From: Roseobacter litoralis Och 149
GTDB lineage: Bacteria > Pseudomonadota > Alphaproteobacteria > Rhodobacterales > Rhodobacteraceae
Length of the DNA: 64,000 bases
Direction: 5' to 3'
Assembly: GCF_000154785.2 (NCBI RefSeq)
Contig: NC_015730.1
Span: forward strand, 1,798,001-1,862,000
In this document: in pieces, positions 1-7,328 of the stretch
How positions within the stretch are numbered: position 1 is the first letter of the stretch
How the letters are laid out: each line of letters begins with the position of its first letter
Translations under genes and position numbers: made by a program
Notes under the pieces: model-generated
What the model was told of the DNA's origin: nothing
Database searches by the model: none
Seen by the model: the letters and a program-made list of their open reading frames with translations, nothing else

Positions 1-2
1 AA

Positions 3-62
3 GGGGCTCTTACCCCCGCGCAAGCCGAAACGCTTGCTACCATCAAATTTCCCTGTTGTTGA
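3..62 (+). other. possible 3' end of an upstream gene
   Basis: A frame open from base 3 ends in TGA at 60-62, 12 bases before coxG. Only 19 codons are visible (they read ALTPAQAETLATIK near the end), too few to assign a family. The position just before coxG would fit the end of another CO-dehydrogenase accessory gene, but this is a guess and the frame may be chance. Confidence 0.25.
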
Positions 63-74
63 AAAGGTAAAATC

Positions 75-527
75 ATGGAACTCAAAGACGAAATCGTTAT
101 CAACGCCCCGAAGGAGCGTGTCTACGCGGCCCTGAACGATCCCGAAGTCTTGCGGCAATGCATTCCAGGCTGCGAAGAGCTGGTCCAACACTCCGACACA
201 GAGCTTGAGGCCAAAATCCTTCTAAAGGTCGGGCCGGTCAAGGCAAGGTTCAGCGGTGATGTCCAACTGGATAAGAGCGGCGCACCTGATGCGTTCTCGC
301 TGACTGGCCAAGGCAACGGTGGCACTGCCGGGCATGCGAAAGGTGGGGCAGATGTCACTCTGGTCGCGGACGGTGACACGACGATCCTGACCTATGACGC
401 CAAAGCCCAGATCGGGGGCAAGCTGGCGCAACTGGGCAGTCGTCTCATCCAGAGCACAGCCAAAAAACTTGCCGCCAAGTTCTTCAAAAACTTCGCTGAT
501 GTGTTGGACGCGGAAGAAGTTGTCTAA
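75..527 (+). CDS. coxG: CoxG-family SRPBCC protein (carbon monoxide dehydrogenase subunit G)
   Basis: 150-aa single-domain protein of the CoxG branch of the SRPBCC (START-like) fold, the usual full length. The opening MELKDEIVINAPKERVYAAL and the stretch PEVLRQCIPGCEEL are typical of CoxG, followed by the VGPVKARFSGDVQLD strand pair. In molybdenum hydroxylase loci CoxG is thought to help recruit the enzyme or its maturation factors to the membrane. An AAGG-type ribosome site lies just before the ATG. The last 8 bases overlap the next gene (xdhC/coxI), so the two are probably translationally coupled. The neighbouring XdhC protein supports a role in maturing a CO-dehydrogenase or xanthine-dehydrogenase-type enzyme whose structural genes would lie left of the window. 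Confidence 0.9.
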   Translation: MELKDEIVINAPKERVYAALNDPEVLRQCIPGCEELVQHSDTELEAKILLKVGPVKARFSGDVQLDKSGAPDAFSLTGQGNGGTAGHAKGGADVTLVADGDTTILTYDAKAQIGGKLAQLGSRLIQSTAKKLAAKFFKNFADVLDAEEVV

Positions 528-1341
528 CCCCATTGCGTACCAGGACCATGCCGTCGACGTTCTGGCGCAGGTTGCAACCTACGTTGGAACGGGGCGGCTC
601 TTTGCGCTGATTGCTTCGGTAGATATCAAAGGCGGCAGCGCGCGCGACGTCGGATCTTTGGCGGTCGTCTCAGACGCCGGAGAGATGACAGGCTATATGT
701 CCAATGGTTGCATAGATCAGGACATTCTTGTCCATGCGATGGACTGCCTGCAATCCGGGACAGCCCGAATTTTGCAATATGGTGAGGGCTCACCGTTTCA
801 CGATCTCACGCTGCCCTGTGGTGGTGCGTTGTCGGTTTGGATTGATCCCAAACCTGACAAAGACGCGCTTGTGGCAGCGTACAGAAGCCTGTTGGCACGT
901 CAGCCAGCGTTGCTGACATTCAGTCCACAACAAAAAACCTGTCAGTCGATCACAATTGCCTACCAACCCAAAGTGGCCCTGACCCTTGCAGGACGGGGTG
1001 CCATTTTCCGGGCAACAGCCAAGATCGCCCATGCGATTGGTTTCGATGTGTCCTGTTTTTCTCCGGACACTGATGATCTTAATGCAGTCGCGGGGTACTG
1101 CAAAAACACCCCGACGCATGTGCGGTCCAATAGCAGTATTAACGCGTTGAATTTGGACCCGACGAGCGGCTTTTTGACATTGTTCCACGATCACGACTGG
1201 GAACCGGCTTTTCTCGTCGCGGCGCTCGCCACATCTGTTGGGTTTGTCGGCGCACTCGGCAGTCAACGCACTCAAGAAGCCCGACTTGCGCATTTGGCCA
1301 AACTTGGCGTTTCAAACACCGATCTAAAGCGTATATATTGA
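520..1341 (+). CDS. xdhC: XdhC/CoxI-family molybdenum hydroxylase maturation protein, cut short by an in-frame TGA
   Basis: 273-aa product from a TTG at 520 inside the end of coxG; upstream ATGs in this frame would lie deep in coxG. The N-terminal XdhC/CoxI domain shows GGSARDVGSLAVVSDAGE and the conserved SNGCIDQDI Cys motif. The C-terminal Rossmann-like domain starts near ALTLAGRGAIFRA and ends VGFVGALGSQRT...LKRIY. Family members bind and insert the sulfurated molybdenum cofactor. Directly after KRIY comes TGA, yet the same frame continues with the expected family C-terminus (PIGL... AVSALSEVA) to a TAG at 1492-1494. The gene therefore appears to carry a nonsense mutation. It may be a recent pseudogene, or a slightly shortened protein that still works. 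Confidence 0.85.
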   Translation: MSNPIAYQDHAVDVLAQVATYVGTGRLFALIASVDIKGGSARDVGSLAVVSDAGEMTGYMSNGCIDQDILVHAMDCLQSGTARILQYGEGSPFHDLTLPCGGALSVWIDPKPDKDALVAAYRSLLARQPALLTFSPQQKTCQSITIAYQPKVALTLAGRGAIFRATAKIAHAIGFDVSCFSPDTDDLNAVAGYCKNTPTHVRSNSSINALNLDPTSGFLTLFHDHDWEPAFLVAALATSVGFVGALGSQRTQEARLAHLAKLGVSNTDLKRIY

Positions 1342-1494
1342 CCAATCGGCCTTGTTCCATCGCTACGCAATGCAAATCTCATCGCTGTGTCAGCGCTGTC
1401 TGAAGTTGCACAAACGTTTGCATATCAGCAACAAACAATCGTTGATGCGCAATTGGCGAGCCAACGGCCCCAGGGTGTCCCAGTAAAGATCTAG
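1342..1494 (+). pseudogene. severed C-terminal tail of xdhC
   Basis: Fifty codons in the same frame as the upstream xdhC follow its TGA (1339-1341) and end at TAG 1492-1494. They read PIGLVPSLRNANLIAVSALS and onward through EVAQ, which matches the end of XdhC proteins, where an RI(x)PIGL motif is followed by an AVSILAEI-like helix. The TGA sits exactly between KRIY and PIGL, where relatives commonly have glycine; GGA to TGA is one base change. No ribosome site suggests that the tail is translated on its own. Confidence 0.7.
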
Positions 1495-1828
1495 CTGCGC
1501 AGCTCGCATTCATCCAACCGCAAGGTAACAGACAATAGCCGGTCCGCAGAGCTACTTTCGCCCTTATCGCAAGCTCATCGACAAGCCCATCGCAGAGAAG
1601 TGCTCAAACACTCACCATGCCCTTGTTCGATGCCGCCCCACCCAAACACCGCCGTTTACCTATCTCTATCTCCCGCGACGGGCGGTCAGGAGCCTCTCTC
1701 TCGACCTCCAAACCCGTCACGGGAACAGCTTCCTCTCTCTCACTCCGATGGCTGCCCGGATCAAATGCTTCTTTATGGGGCTCTGCTTCTTGAGGCTGTC
1801 GTCCGATGCTTGTATACATATTTCGGAC
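1495..1828 (+). other. gap without a recognisable gene; left flank of the accessory region
   Basis: No convincing coding frame is visible. The stretch is pyrimidine-rich on the + strand, with CCTCTCTCTCGACC and CCTCTCTCTCACTCC about 50 bases apart. Immediately before the AbiEi start is TGTATACATATTTCGGAC, which could hold a promoter -10 element or an operator for autoregulation. The transition from core-like cox genes to accessory DNA probably falls here, but no copy of the guaA 3' end that would mark an island boundary was seen. Confidence 0.4.
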
Positions 1829-2485
1829 ATGGACCATGCATCAACAGATCTAAAGAGCAATATCCTGACACGGATTGCGAATGGCACGCCGCGTGGCGTC
1901 TGGACGCCGAGGGATTTTCTGGATCTCGGCGAACGTGATGCCGTGGACAAGGTGCTGCAGCGACTGACGCGGGCAGGGGCTCTGCGCCGGGTGGATCGTG
2001 GCCTGTATGATCAACCGTCGACCAATCGCCTGACCCAGAAAGACAGTCCGGCAGATCCCCGCGAAGTGATTGATGCCATCGCACGCCGAGATCAGATACG
2101 CGTCCTTGTCGATGGAATGACGGCCGCCAACGATCTGGGTCTCACCAATGCTGTCCCGGCAAAGATTTTGGTGCATACTGATGCCCGATTGAAATCGATC
2201 TCGCTTGGCCAGCTCGACATCGTGTTCAAACCGACAGCTGCCAGCAAGCTCTATTGGGCCGGACGGCCAGCTATGCGCATCGTGCAGGCTCTGCATTGGC
2301 TACGGGATACCATGGGCCAGGTTGACGAGGATCAGGTGCTGGTCCGCCGCCTGACAGCGCTCCTCAATGATCCGATGAAAGGCAAGCGCCTTCGCGACGA
2401 TCTCGAGGACGGGCTGACGACATTGCCGAGTTGGATGCAAAGCCTGTTGCGCCCGATCCTGGCAGAGCAGGCAGGTGCCGCGTGA
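1829..2485 (+). CDS. abiEi: AbiEi-type antitoxin (DUF6088 family)
   Basis: 218-aa protein with an N-terminal winged helix (KSNILTRIANGTPRGVWTPRDF, then VDKVLQRLTRAGALRRVDRGLY) and the C-terminal AbiEi antitoxin region. AbiEi proteins repress their own operon and neutralise the AbiEii nucleotidyltransferase toxin in type IV toxin-antitoxin systems. The ATG at 1829 (MDHASTDLK) is preferred over one at 1748, because the extra 27 residues are Cys-rich and unlike the family. The stop overlaps the GTG start of the next gene by 4 bases, a typical coupled antitoxin-toxin arrangement. Together with the partner this would act as an abortive-infection or element-stabilising module. Confidence 0.85.
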   Translation: MDHASTDLKSNILTRIANGTPRGVWTPRDFLDLGERDAVDKVLQRLTRAGALRRVDRGLYDQPSTNRLTQKDSPADPREVIDAIARRDQIRVLVDGMTAANDLGLTNAVPAKILVHTDARLKSISLGQLDIVFKPTAASKLYWAGRPAMRIVQALHWLRDTMGQVDEDQVLVRRLTALLNDPMKGKRLRDDLEDGLTTLPSWMQSLLRPILAEQAGAA

Positions 2486-3558
2486 ACCTCGCGTTCGACC
2501 GCATCATCTCGGCGGATGACGAGACACGCCTCGGCGTCTTCACAACGACAGCACAGCGCTTGGGCACCACACCGCAGAATGTCGAAAAGGACTTCTGGGT
2601 CTGCTGGACCCTCGACGCGCTGTTCAATGGAATGTCGGACGGGCCAAGGCTTCTGTTCAAGGGTGGCACGTACTTGTCGAAGGGCTTTGGCCTGATCCGC
2701 CGGTTCTCGGAGGATATCGACGTCACAGTGTTCCGGGACGATCTGGGAGAAGCCGCAACCATAGAAGAGCTTGATGACTTGAGCGGTAAGAAACGCGGCA
2801 AGGCGCTGGATGCGATCAAGGCGGCGTGCGAAACTTATATCCATGGCCAGTTCTCTGGTGGGCTGAACGAGATTGTTTCGGACGTTGCCGGGCTAAACGG
2901 CCTGAATGTGGCTCGGTTCTTTATCGAGCCTGATCCAGAAGACAGCCAAGCGTTGTACCTGCGGTATCCAAGCGCAACACCGGTCGATGCCTACATCGCC
3001 AAGGCAGTGAAAATCGAGTCTGGTGCAGAATCCGCACTTGATCCCAATTCCGTGCGCAGAATTACTCCTTATCTGGCGGAAGATGTTCCGGATATCGAGC
3101 TGACTGTCGGGAATGTCACCATCGTCGACGCTGAGCGGACTTTTTGGGACAAGATTGTGATCCTGCATGGCCTGCGCCGCTGGTTCGACATCCGTGGAGA
3201 ACTCAAAGGTAGCGGGCAGCGCGTGTCGCGACACTATTACGATACCTATCAACTTCTGGGCTCAGACTTGGGTGAGAGGGCTTTGGCAGATGGCGCGCTT
3301 GGTGCCGACTGCGTCGCCCACGCGCGCATGTTTTTTAACCGCCCGGCCTTTGATCTCGCGACCGCAGTTGCGCCGACATTTTCCATCAGTCCGGTTGGAA
3401 AAATGCTCGATGACCTGCGCCGCGTCTACCGCGCGATGTCGGGTATGATCTTCGGACAAGCGCCGCAATTCGATGCCGTGATCGAGCGGGTTGTTGATTT
3501 GGAGAGAAAGCTAAACACAGCGCCGACGGGGTCGAAGGGCGCTTTGGAAGGAAACTGA
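2482..3558 (+). CDS. abiEii: AbiEii-type nucleotidyltransferase toxin
   Basis: 358-aa protein starting at GTG 2482 and overlapping abiEi by 4 bases (GTGA). It carries the nucleotidyltransferase fold of the AbiEii/DUF1814 family: EKDFW near residue 36, FKGGTYLSKGFGLI at 59-72 and SEDIDVTVF at 76-84, which supplies the GG and D-x-D metal-binding motifs. AbiEii/MenT toxins block growth by transferring nucleotides, in MenT to tRNA 3' ends; the substrate here is not known. The length is full and no lesion is seen, although an IS30 element lies only about 70 bases downstream. Confidence 0.88.
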   Translation: MNLAFDRIISADDETRLGVFTTTAQRLGTTPQNVEKDFWVCWTLDALFNGMSDGPRLLFKGGTYLSKGFGLIRRFSEDIDVTVFRDDLGEAATIEELDDLSGKKRGKALDAIKAACETYIHGQFSGGLNEIVSDVAGLNGLNVARFFIEPDPEDSQALYLRYPSATPVDAYIAKAVKIESGAESALDPNSVRRITPYLAEDVPDIELTVGNVTIVDAERTFWDKIVILHGLRRWFDIRGELKGSGQRVSRHYYDTYQLLGSDLGERALADGALGADCVAHARMFFNRPAFDLATAVAPTFSISPVGKMLDDLRRVYRAMSGMIFGQAPQFDAVIERVVDLERKLNTAPTGSKGALEGN

Positions 3559-3630
3559 TGCTATTTGCTTCAAAGTAGTAAGAGACCCGCAAAGCCGCCG
3601 TAGCCCCCATGAAATCTCAAAGTCCCATGT

Positions 3631-4676
3631 GCGGGGTGGTTTCAACGGATGGACGCAACACATGCGTTAAAACGTTCTGCTGGAGTTTCGTATCCCAGCG
3701 TTTTCCTTGGTCGTTCGTTGAGCTGCCTCGCTACGGCACTCAGCTTTGCCTGACTATGTATCGACAAATCTGTTCCCTTTGGAAAGTACTGCCTCAGTAA
3801 CCGGTTTGTATTTTCGTTTGTGCCCCTCTGCCATGGCGAGTGGGGCTCGCACAGAAAGACGTCGATATCGGTCGCGAGAGTGAAGGCCTTGTGACCTGCC
3901 ATCTCGGTTCCGCGATCCCATGTGAGAGATTGATATAGGTCTTTTGGCAGCTTTCGCGCCTGCTTAATGAGCGCCTGAATGACGCTGTGACTGTCCTTGT
4001 TGCTGACCTTTGCCAGCATCACAAATCGAGTGTGGCGCTCGACCAGCGTTGCGATGAAGCTGTTGCCGGAGCCTGCAATCAAGTCACCCTCCCAGTGCCC
4101 TGGCACGGCGCGATCTTCGACGTCTGCCGGCCTTTCTCGGATCGAAACAGCGTCGTTGAACTTGCCCAAGCCACTCCGCTTGAGCGTGGCATGACGTGAT
4201 CGCCGAATGGACCGCGTTGCACGTAGATGCGCCTGCAATTCCTTCTTGAGTACGCCCCGCGTCTGAACGAACAGGCTTCGATAAATCGTCTCGTGTGAGA
4301 CCCGCTTGGCTTCTTCATCAGGATGTTCGCGCATCAGCCAGCCTGCGATTTGTTGCGGGGACCATTTGCGATGCAGCTTGGCTGATATTGTCCGGCACAG
4401 ATAGTCATTGCCGACCAACTTGCACAGTTTTGGGCGTTGGGCACGATCCCATGCCTGTCCGTCAGATGCGGCTGCACGGTAATGCTTGGTGCCGCCATTG
4501 CGGCGCACTTCACGGCTGATGGTTGACGGTGCACGACGCAGCTTGCGAGCAATGGACCGAAGAGAATGCTGCGCCACAAGGCCGCGTGAAATCTCCTCGC
4601 GTTCATCAAGGGTCAACGCAAGGCGAGACCGTCTGCGGGCTGGTGGTCTTATGCCTTAGTAACGAAACCCGCCCGC
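3631..4676 (-). mobile_element. IS30-family insertion sequence (approximate ends)
   Basis: One transposase gene fills this segment. Candidate terminal inverted repeats are GCGGGGTGGTTTC at 3631-3643 and GAAACCCGCCCGC at 4664-4676, which pair at 11 of 13 positions. The left copy touches the transposase stop codon, as is usual for IS30 elements. The outer ends and target duplication could not be fixed by eye. The element sits between the abiE operon and the signalling cluster and breaks no gene that can be recognised. Confidence 0.7.
3642..4616 (-). CDS. IS30-family transposase
   Basis: 324-aa DDE transposase. The N-terminal helix-turn-helix reads LDEREEISRGLVAQHSLRSI then RAPSTISREVRRNGG, the hallmark of IS30. 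The rve/DDE domain follows, with PGHWEGDLIAG (first Asp), TWDRGTEMAGHKAF (second Asp) and the end region SPWQRGTNENTNRLLRQYFP (Glu within NEN). All three catalytic acids are visible, so the enzyme may be active. The TTG at 4616 is used as start because the same frame meets a TAA about 40 bases upstream; the first few residues may be missing compared with longer relatives. Confidence 0.92.
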   Translation of the reverse strand: MTLDEREEISRGLVAQHSLRSIARKLRRAPSTISREVRRNGGTKHYRAAASDGQAWDRAQRPKLCKLVGNDYLCRTISAKLHRKWSPQQIAGWLMREHPDEEAKRVSHETIYRSLFVQTRGVLKKELQAHLRATRSIRRSRHATLKRSGLGKFNDAVSIRERPADVEDRAVPGHWEGDLIAGSGNSFIATLVERHTRFVMLAKVSNKDSHSVIQALIKQARKLPKDLYQSLTWDRGTEMAGHKAFTLATDIDVFLCEPHSPWQRGTNENTNRLLRQYFPKGTDLSIHSQAKLSAVARQLNERPRKTLGYETPAERFNACVASIR

Positions 4677-5029
4677 GCTTTCCTCCTTGTCGGATTTGTC
4701 GCCGCTGCAGCTCGCGCTGACAGCAGCCACAAACCTTAGACAAAACCGACATTGGGTTTTCGCGCTTTGCTGGCGCAGCATCTTCTCGCATATACAGTAC
4801 ATCTGATGTTGTGGCTCAGCGCGTGTCGCCAATTCGCTCATTCGGGCGCGCAGATTTGCTGGAACTGAGAACGTGCTTTCGCTGTATCCGGTTCAAACAA
4901 GCAAACTGCAGGAAAAACCGTGCATTTGCTGCGGCTGTTCTTATTTTAGCTTTCGGGCAGCTGCTTTTTGGGTTTGGTATTGGCCTTCTGTCGCCGCGAT
5001 GAAGGCGACTCACATTCGCCCGAGACCTG
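4677..5029. other. gap between IS30 element and response-regulator gene
   Basis: No gene is supported. A minus-strand frame around 4606-4841 contains several Cys codons (VCGCCQREL-like) and could be a decayed zinc-finger or transposon fragment, but it has no clear start, family match or ribosome site. The stretch probably contains IS30 flanking sequence and remnants of older insertions. Confidence 0.35.
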
Positions 5030-5425
5030 TTATTCGAGCGAGCCCACGCAGTATCGATCAACTAGGCCGATCAATTCGCCTGCCGTAACAGGCTTGGAGA
5101 TAAAACCATTCATACCAAGATCTGCAATGAGTTCACTGTTGTGATATCGTTCGTCCGTGGTAACGGCGATTATTGGGACGTTACGCGGTGGATCATCGCT
5201 CATTGTTCGGATGCGACGTGTGGATTCCGTCCCATCTAGTCTTGGCATGTGAATATCCATCAAAATGACGCCGTAAGCGCAAGGGTTTTGGGACAGCTTC
5301 AAAACGCCGTCTTGGCCATCATGCGCCACATCAACATCTACATTTAACGTCTTGATGATCTGGCGCATCATGAAACGTGTGAAATCATCATCTTCAATGA
5401 GCAGTATCTTTTTGGCTCTTTTCAT
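5030..5425 (-). CDS. single-domain response regulator (CheY-like receiver)
   Basis: 131-aa stand-alone receiver domain. Start MKRAKKILLIEDDDFTRFMM gives the acidic pocket (EDDD at 11-14); the phosphoacceptor is Asp57 in ILMDIHMPRLDG, with a Thr-containing IAVTT strand and Lys in FISKPVTAGEL. The ATG at 5425 is chosen because the motif begins there; the ATG 19 codons upstream adds an unrelated tail. No output domain is present. It diverges from the ethylene-receptor-like kinase gene at 5644, and a perfect CtrA box lies in the shared promoter gap. It is likely a phosphorelay intermediate or protein-contact regulator for that kinase. Confidence 0.9.
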   Translation of the reverse strand: MKRAKKILLIEDDDFTRFMMRQIIKTLNVDVDVAHDGQDGVLKLSQNPCAYGVILMDIHMPRLDGTESTRRIRTMSDDPPRNVPIIAVTTDERYHNSELIADLGMNGFISKPVTAGELIGLVDRYCVGSLE

Positions 5426-5556
5426 GTGTCTCGTCGTCTTCCCTTCGGCAAGGACCCTGATGACCGGAGCAGCAAACAGCACTCAAAAAACTGACAGCGC
5501 AGTCCTTTTGTCCCAATCCATCCTGTCCAGGTGCGTTGAGCACGACACCGAAAATG

Positions 5557-5571
5557 TTAACGAAAGGTTAA
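5557..5571 (+). promoter_or_regulatory. CtrA-type binding box
   Basis: TTAACGAAAGGTTAAC fits the CtrA consensus TTAA-N7-TTAA(C) exactly. It lies between the divergent receiver gene (start 5425) and the sensor kinase gene (start 5644), 72 bases before the kinase ATG, a suitable place to control one or both promoters. CtrA is the global response regulator of alphaproteobacteria that in Rhodobacterales governs motility, gene transfer agents and signalling genes. The match is seen; the regulation is inferred. Confidence 0.6.
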
Positions 5572-5643
5572 CCTTTGGGCCGCTTAGTCATTGTTAGCGA
5601 GTAATTGACGCAATGACACTCCATATTACGGCAGGGAAACGAC

Positions 5644-6843
5644 ATGTGGGACGTATTCATAAGTGTTTTTGACACAGCGCAGTTTGTGCCACACGGAATG
5701 TGCTTATTGTGGCGCCCGGACTTGTTGATCTTGCACGGCGGGTCGGACCTGCTGATTGCGCTGGCGTATTTCGCGATTCCGTTGATCATCATTCAAGCCA
5801 AAAAAAAACGACCGGATCTGATTGACCCAGCAGTTGCACGGATGTTTGCCGCATTCATTACAGCTTGCGCGCTTAGTCACACAGGGGCACTTTTTACCCT
5901 TTGGTTTCCAGCATACGCGCTGCAAGGTATCGTAAAACTCATGACCGCAGGGGTGTCCATTTACACGGCCATTCAACTCGCCCGGATCATGCCCCTCTTC
6001 CTCAGCCTGCCCAGTCGTGAGGAATTGATACGGAAAGATGCGCAGATAATTCTGGGCGAGCGCAAGATTCAAGAGGCACAGGAAGCGCAGGAAAAGCTAA
6101 GCGAATTTGCCCATATCGCCTCGCATGACCTCAAGGCACCGCTGCGCGGAATATCCAACCAAGCCAAATTCATCGAAATGGATCATGAAGACGCTTTGGC
6201 ACCGCAGGCGCGTAAGCGATTGGCCCGGATCAGCGAACTCTGTGAACAGGTCGAAACGTCAATTACCACTCTTTTGCAGTATTCTAGTATCAGAACGGTT
6301 TCTGTTCCATCTTCGATCGACCCTCGGCAAGCTATTGAGGCTGTGGTAGACCCGATGTCGGAGTTCTTGTCAGAAAACAACGCAAGCATCTCCATCGAAA
6401 CCGACCTGCCAAAACTGCGGTCGGATCCGTCACAAATCGAAGTCGTGTTTCGCAACCTGATCTTGAATGCCATCATCTACAACACGTCTAACAAGAAACA
6501 GATCGCGATCGGCCATGTGCGACATGCCAACTTGGACGGGCAAGAGATTTGGGACGCCTATTACGTCAAGGACAACGGTATCGGCATTGCAGAAGAGTTC
6601 CAAGATGCGGTTTTCAAAATGTTCAAGAGGCTGCACTCAGATGCAGAATTTGGGCCAGGAACGGGTTCTGGGCTGGCCTTTGTGAAGAAAGTTGTCGGGG
6701 TCACTAACGGTGCTGTTGGTTTTTCTTCTATCATCGGCGAAGGAAGCACGTTTTACGTGTCCTTTGCGGATCAAAGGCAATTTGAACAGAACGCGGCTGT
6801 AAGTCGTTCGTTAACTGGGGCAGGGCTGGGACACGCTACATGA
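5644..6843 (+). CDS. ethylene-receptor-like membrane histidine kinase
   Basis: 399-aa sensor kinase. Residues 33-125 resemble the ethylene-binding domain of plant ETR1: SDLLIALAYFAIP (ETR1 has SDFFIAIAYFSIP), then FITACALSHTGALFTLW and KLMTAGVSIYTAI...IMP. All key positions are present: Asp35, Tyr42, Pro46 and the copper-ligand pair Cys75 and His79 (C-x3-H). Three transmembrane segments are followed by a short helix and the kinase core: His161 in ASHDLKAPLR, N-box FRNLILNAIIYN, G1 VKDNGIGI and G2 GTGSGLAF. The kinase resembles phytochrome-type bacterial kinases. It is followed by two receiver-containing genes in the same direction. The ligand may be ethylene, copper or something else; only the fold and copper site can be claimed. 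Confidence 0.85.
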   Translation: MWDVFISVFDTAQFVPHGMCLLWRPDLLILHGGSDLLIALAYFAIPLIIIQAKKKRPDLIDPAVARMFAAFITACALSHTGALFTLWFPAYALQGIVKLMTAGVSIYTAIQLARIMPLFLSLPSREELIRKDAQIILGERKIQEAQEAQEKLSEFAHIASHDLKAPLRGISNQAKFIEMDHEDALAPQARKRLARISELCEQVETSITTLLQYSSIRTVSVPSSIDPRQAIEAVVDPMSEFLSENNASISIETDLPKLRSDPSQIEVVFRNLILNAIIYNTSNKKQIAIGHVRHANLDGQEIWDAYYVKDNGIGIAEEFQDAVFKMFKRLHSDAEFGPGTGSGLAFVKKVVGVTNGAVGFSSIIGEGSTFYVSFADQRQFEQNAAVSRSLTGAGLGHAT

Positions 6844-6889
6844 TTTCAGTTATGATACAAGAAAACGACCAAACAGCTTTGGAATTGAC

Positions 6890-7324
6890 ATGCACGTACT
6901 GATAGTTGAAGACAGTGACGATGACTTCGAAGCCACATTGCGCGCGCTTGATCTCGACAAGGTTGGTGGCGTGAAAATATCGAGATCCCTAGGTGGGCAA
7001 AATGCCTGGGAGTTACTGCTGGCTCAGAGCTCAAATGATGAGCAGGCTTCGGATCAAAACTGCCAGTTTGTCATTCTTGACTTGAACATGCCCGGCCTCG
7101 ACGGCCGAGGATTATTGTCGAAGATGAAAGCCCATGACCGGATAAAGTTGATACCGGTTGCCGTTCTAAGTACCTCCGACGATAAGAGCGATGTTGATGC
7201 GTGCTACCGCAAAGGCGCGAACGCGTTTATTCGCAAGCCCGTAAATTGGGAAGATTTCGTCAAAAAAATGAGCAGCCTAAAGGCGTTCTGGTTTCAACAA
7301 GCCGAACTGCCGAGTTGGAGATAG
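6890..7324 (+). CDS. single-domain response regulator (Rcp1-like)
   Basis: 144-aa receiver protein. It opens MHVLIVEDSDDDFEATLRAL (acidic pocket), with phosphoacceptor Asp64 in VILDLNMPGLDG, VAVLSTSDD for the conserved Ser/Thr, and IRKPVNWEDF for the conserved Lys. The short loop insert before the Asp and the C-terminal KAFWFQQAELP resemble Rcp1, the partner of bacterial phytochrome-type kinases, so the kinase encoded 46 bases upstream is the likely phosphodonor. No output domain is present. The next gene starts 4 bases after its stop, so the three + strand genes form one transcription unit. Confidence 0.9.
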   Translation: MHVLIVEDSDDDFEATLRALDLDKVGGVKISRSLGGQNAWELLLAQSSNDEQASDQNCQFVILDLNMPGLDGRGLLSKMKAHDRIKLIPVAVLSTSDDKSDVDACYRKGANAFIRKPVNWEDFVKKMSSLKAFWFQQAELPSWR

Positions 7325-7328
7325 CGCC

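Noticed and set aside
1339..1341. TGA in xdhC as a selenocysteine codon
   Set aside because: XdhC proteins are not known selenoproteins, no hairpin of the bacterial SECIS type is evident after the codon, and the position normally holds a non-Cys residue.
1342..1828. Left attachment site (copy of the guaA 3' end)
   Set aside because: No stretch resembling ATTCCCATTCGATCG was found here or elsewhere in the first 27 kb.
4606..4841. Cys-rich minus-strand frames beside IS30 as a zinc-finger gene
   Set aside because: Frames shift relative to each other, no clear start or complete domain; at best a remnant.
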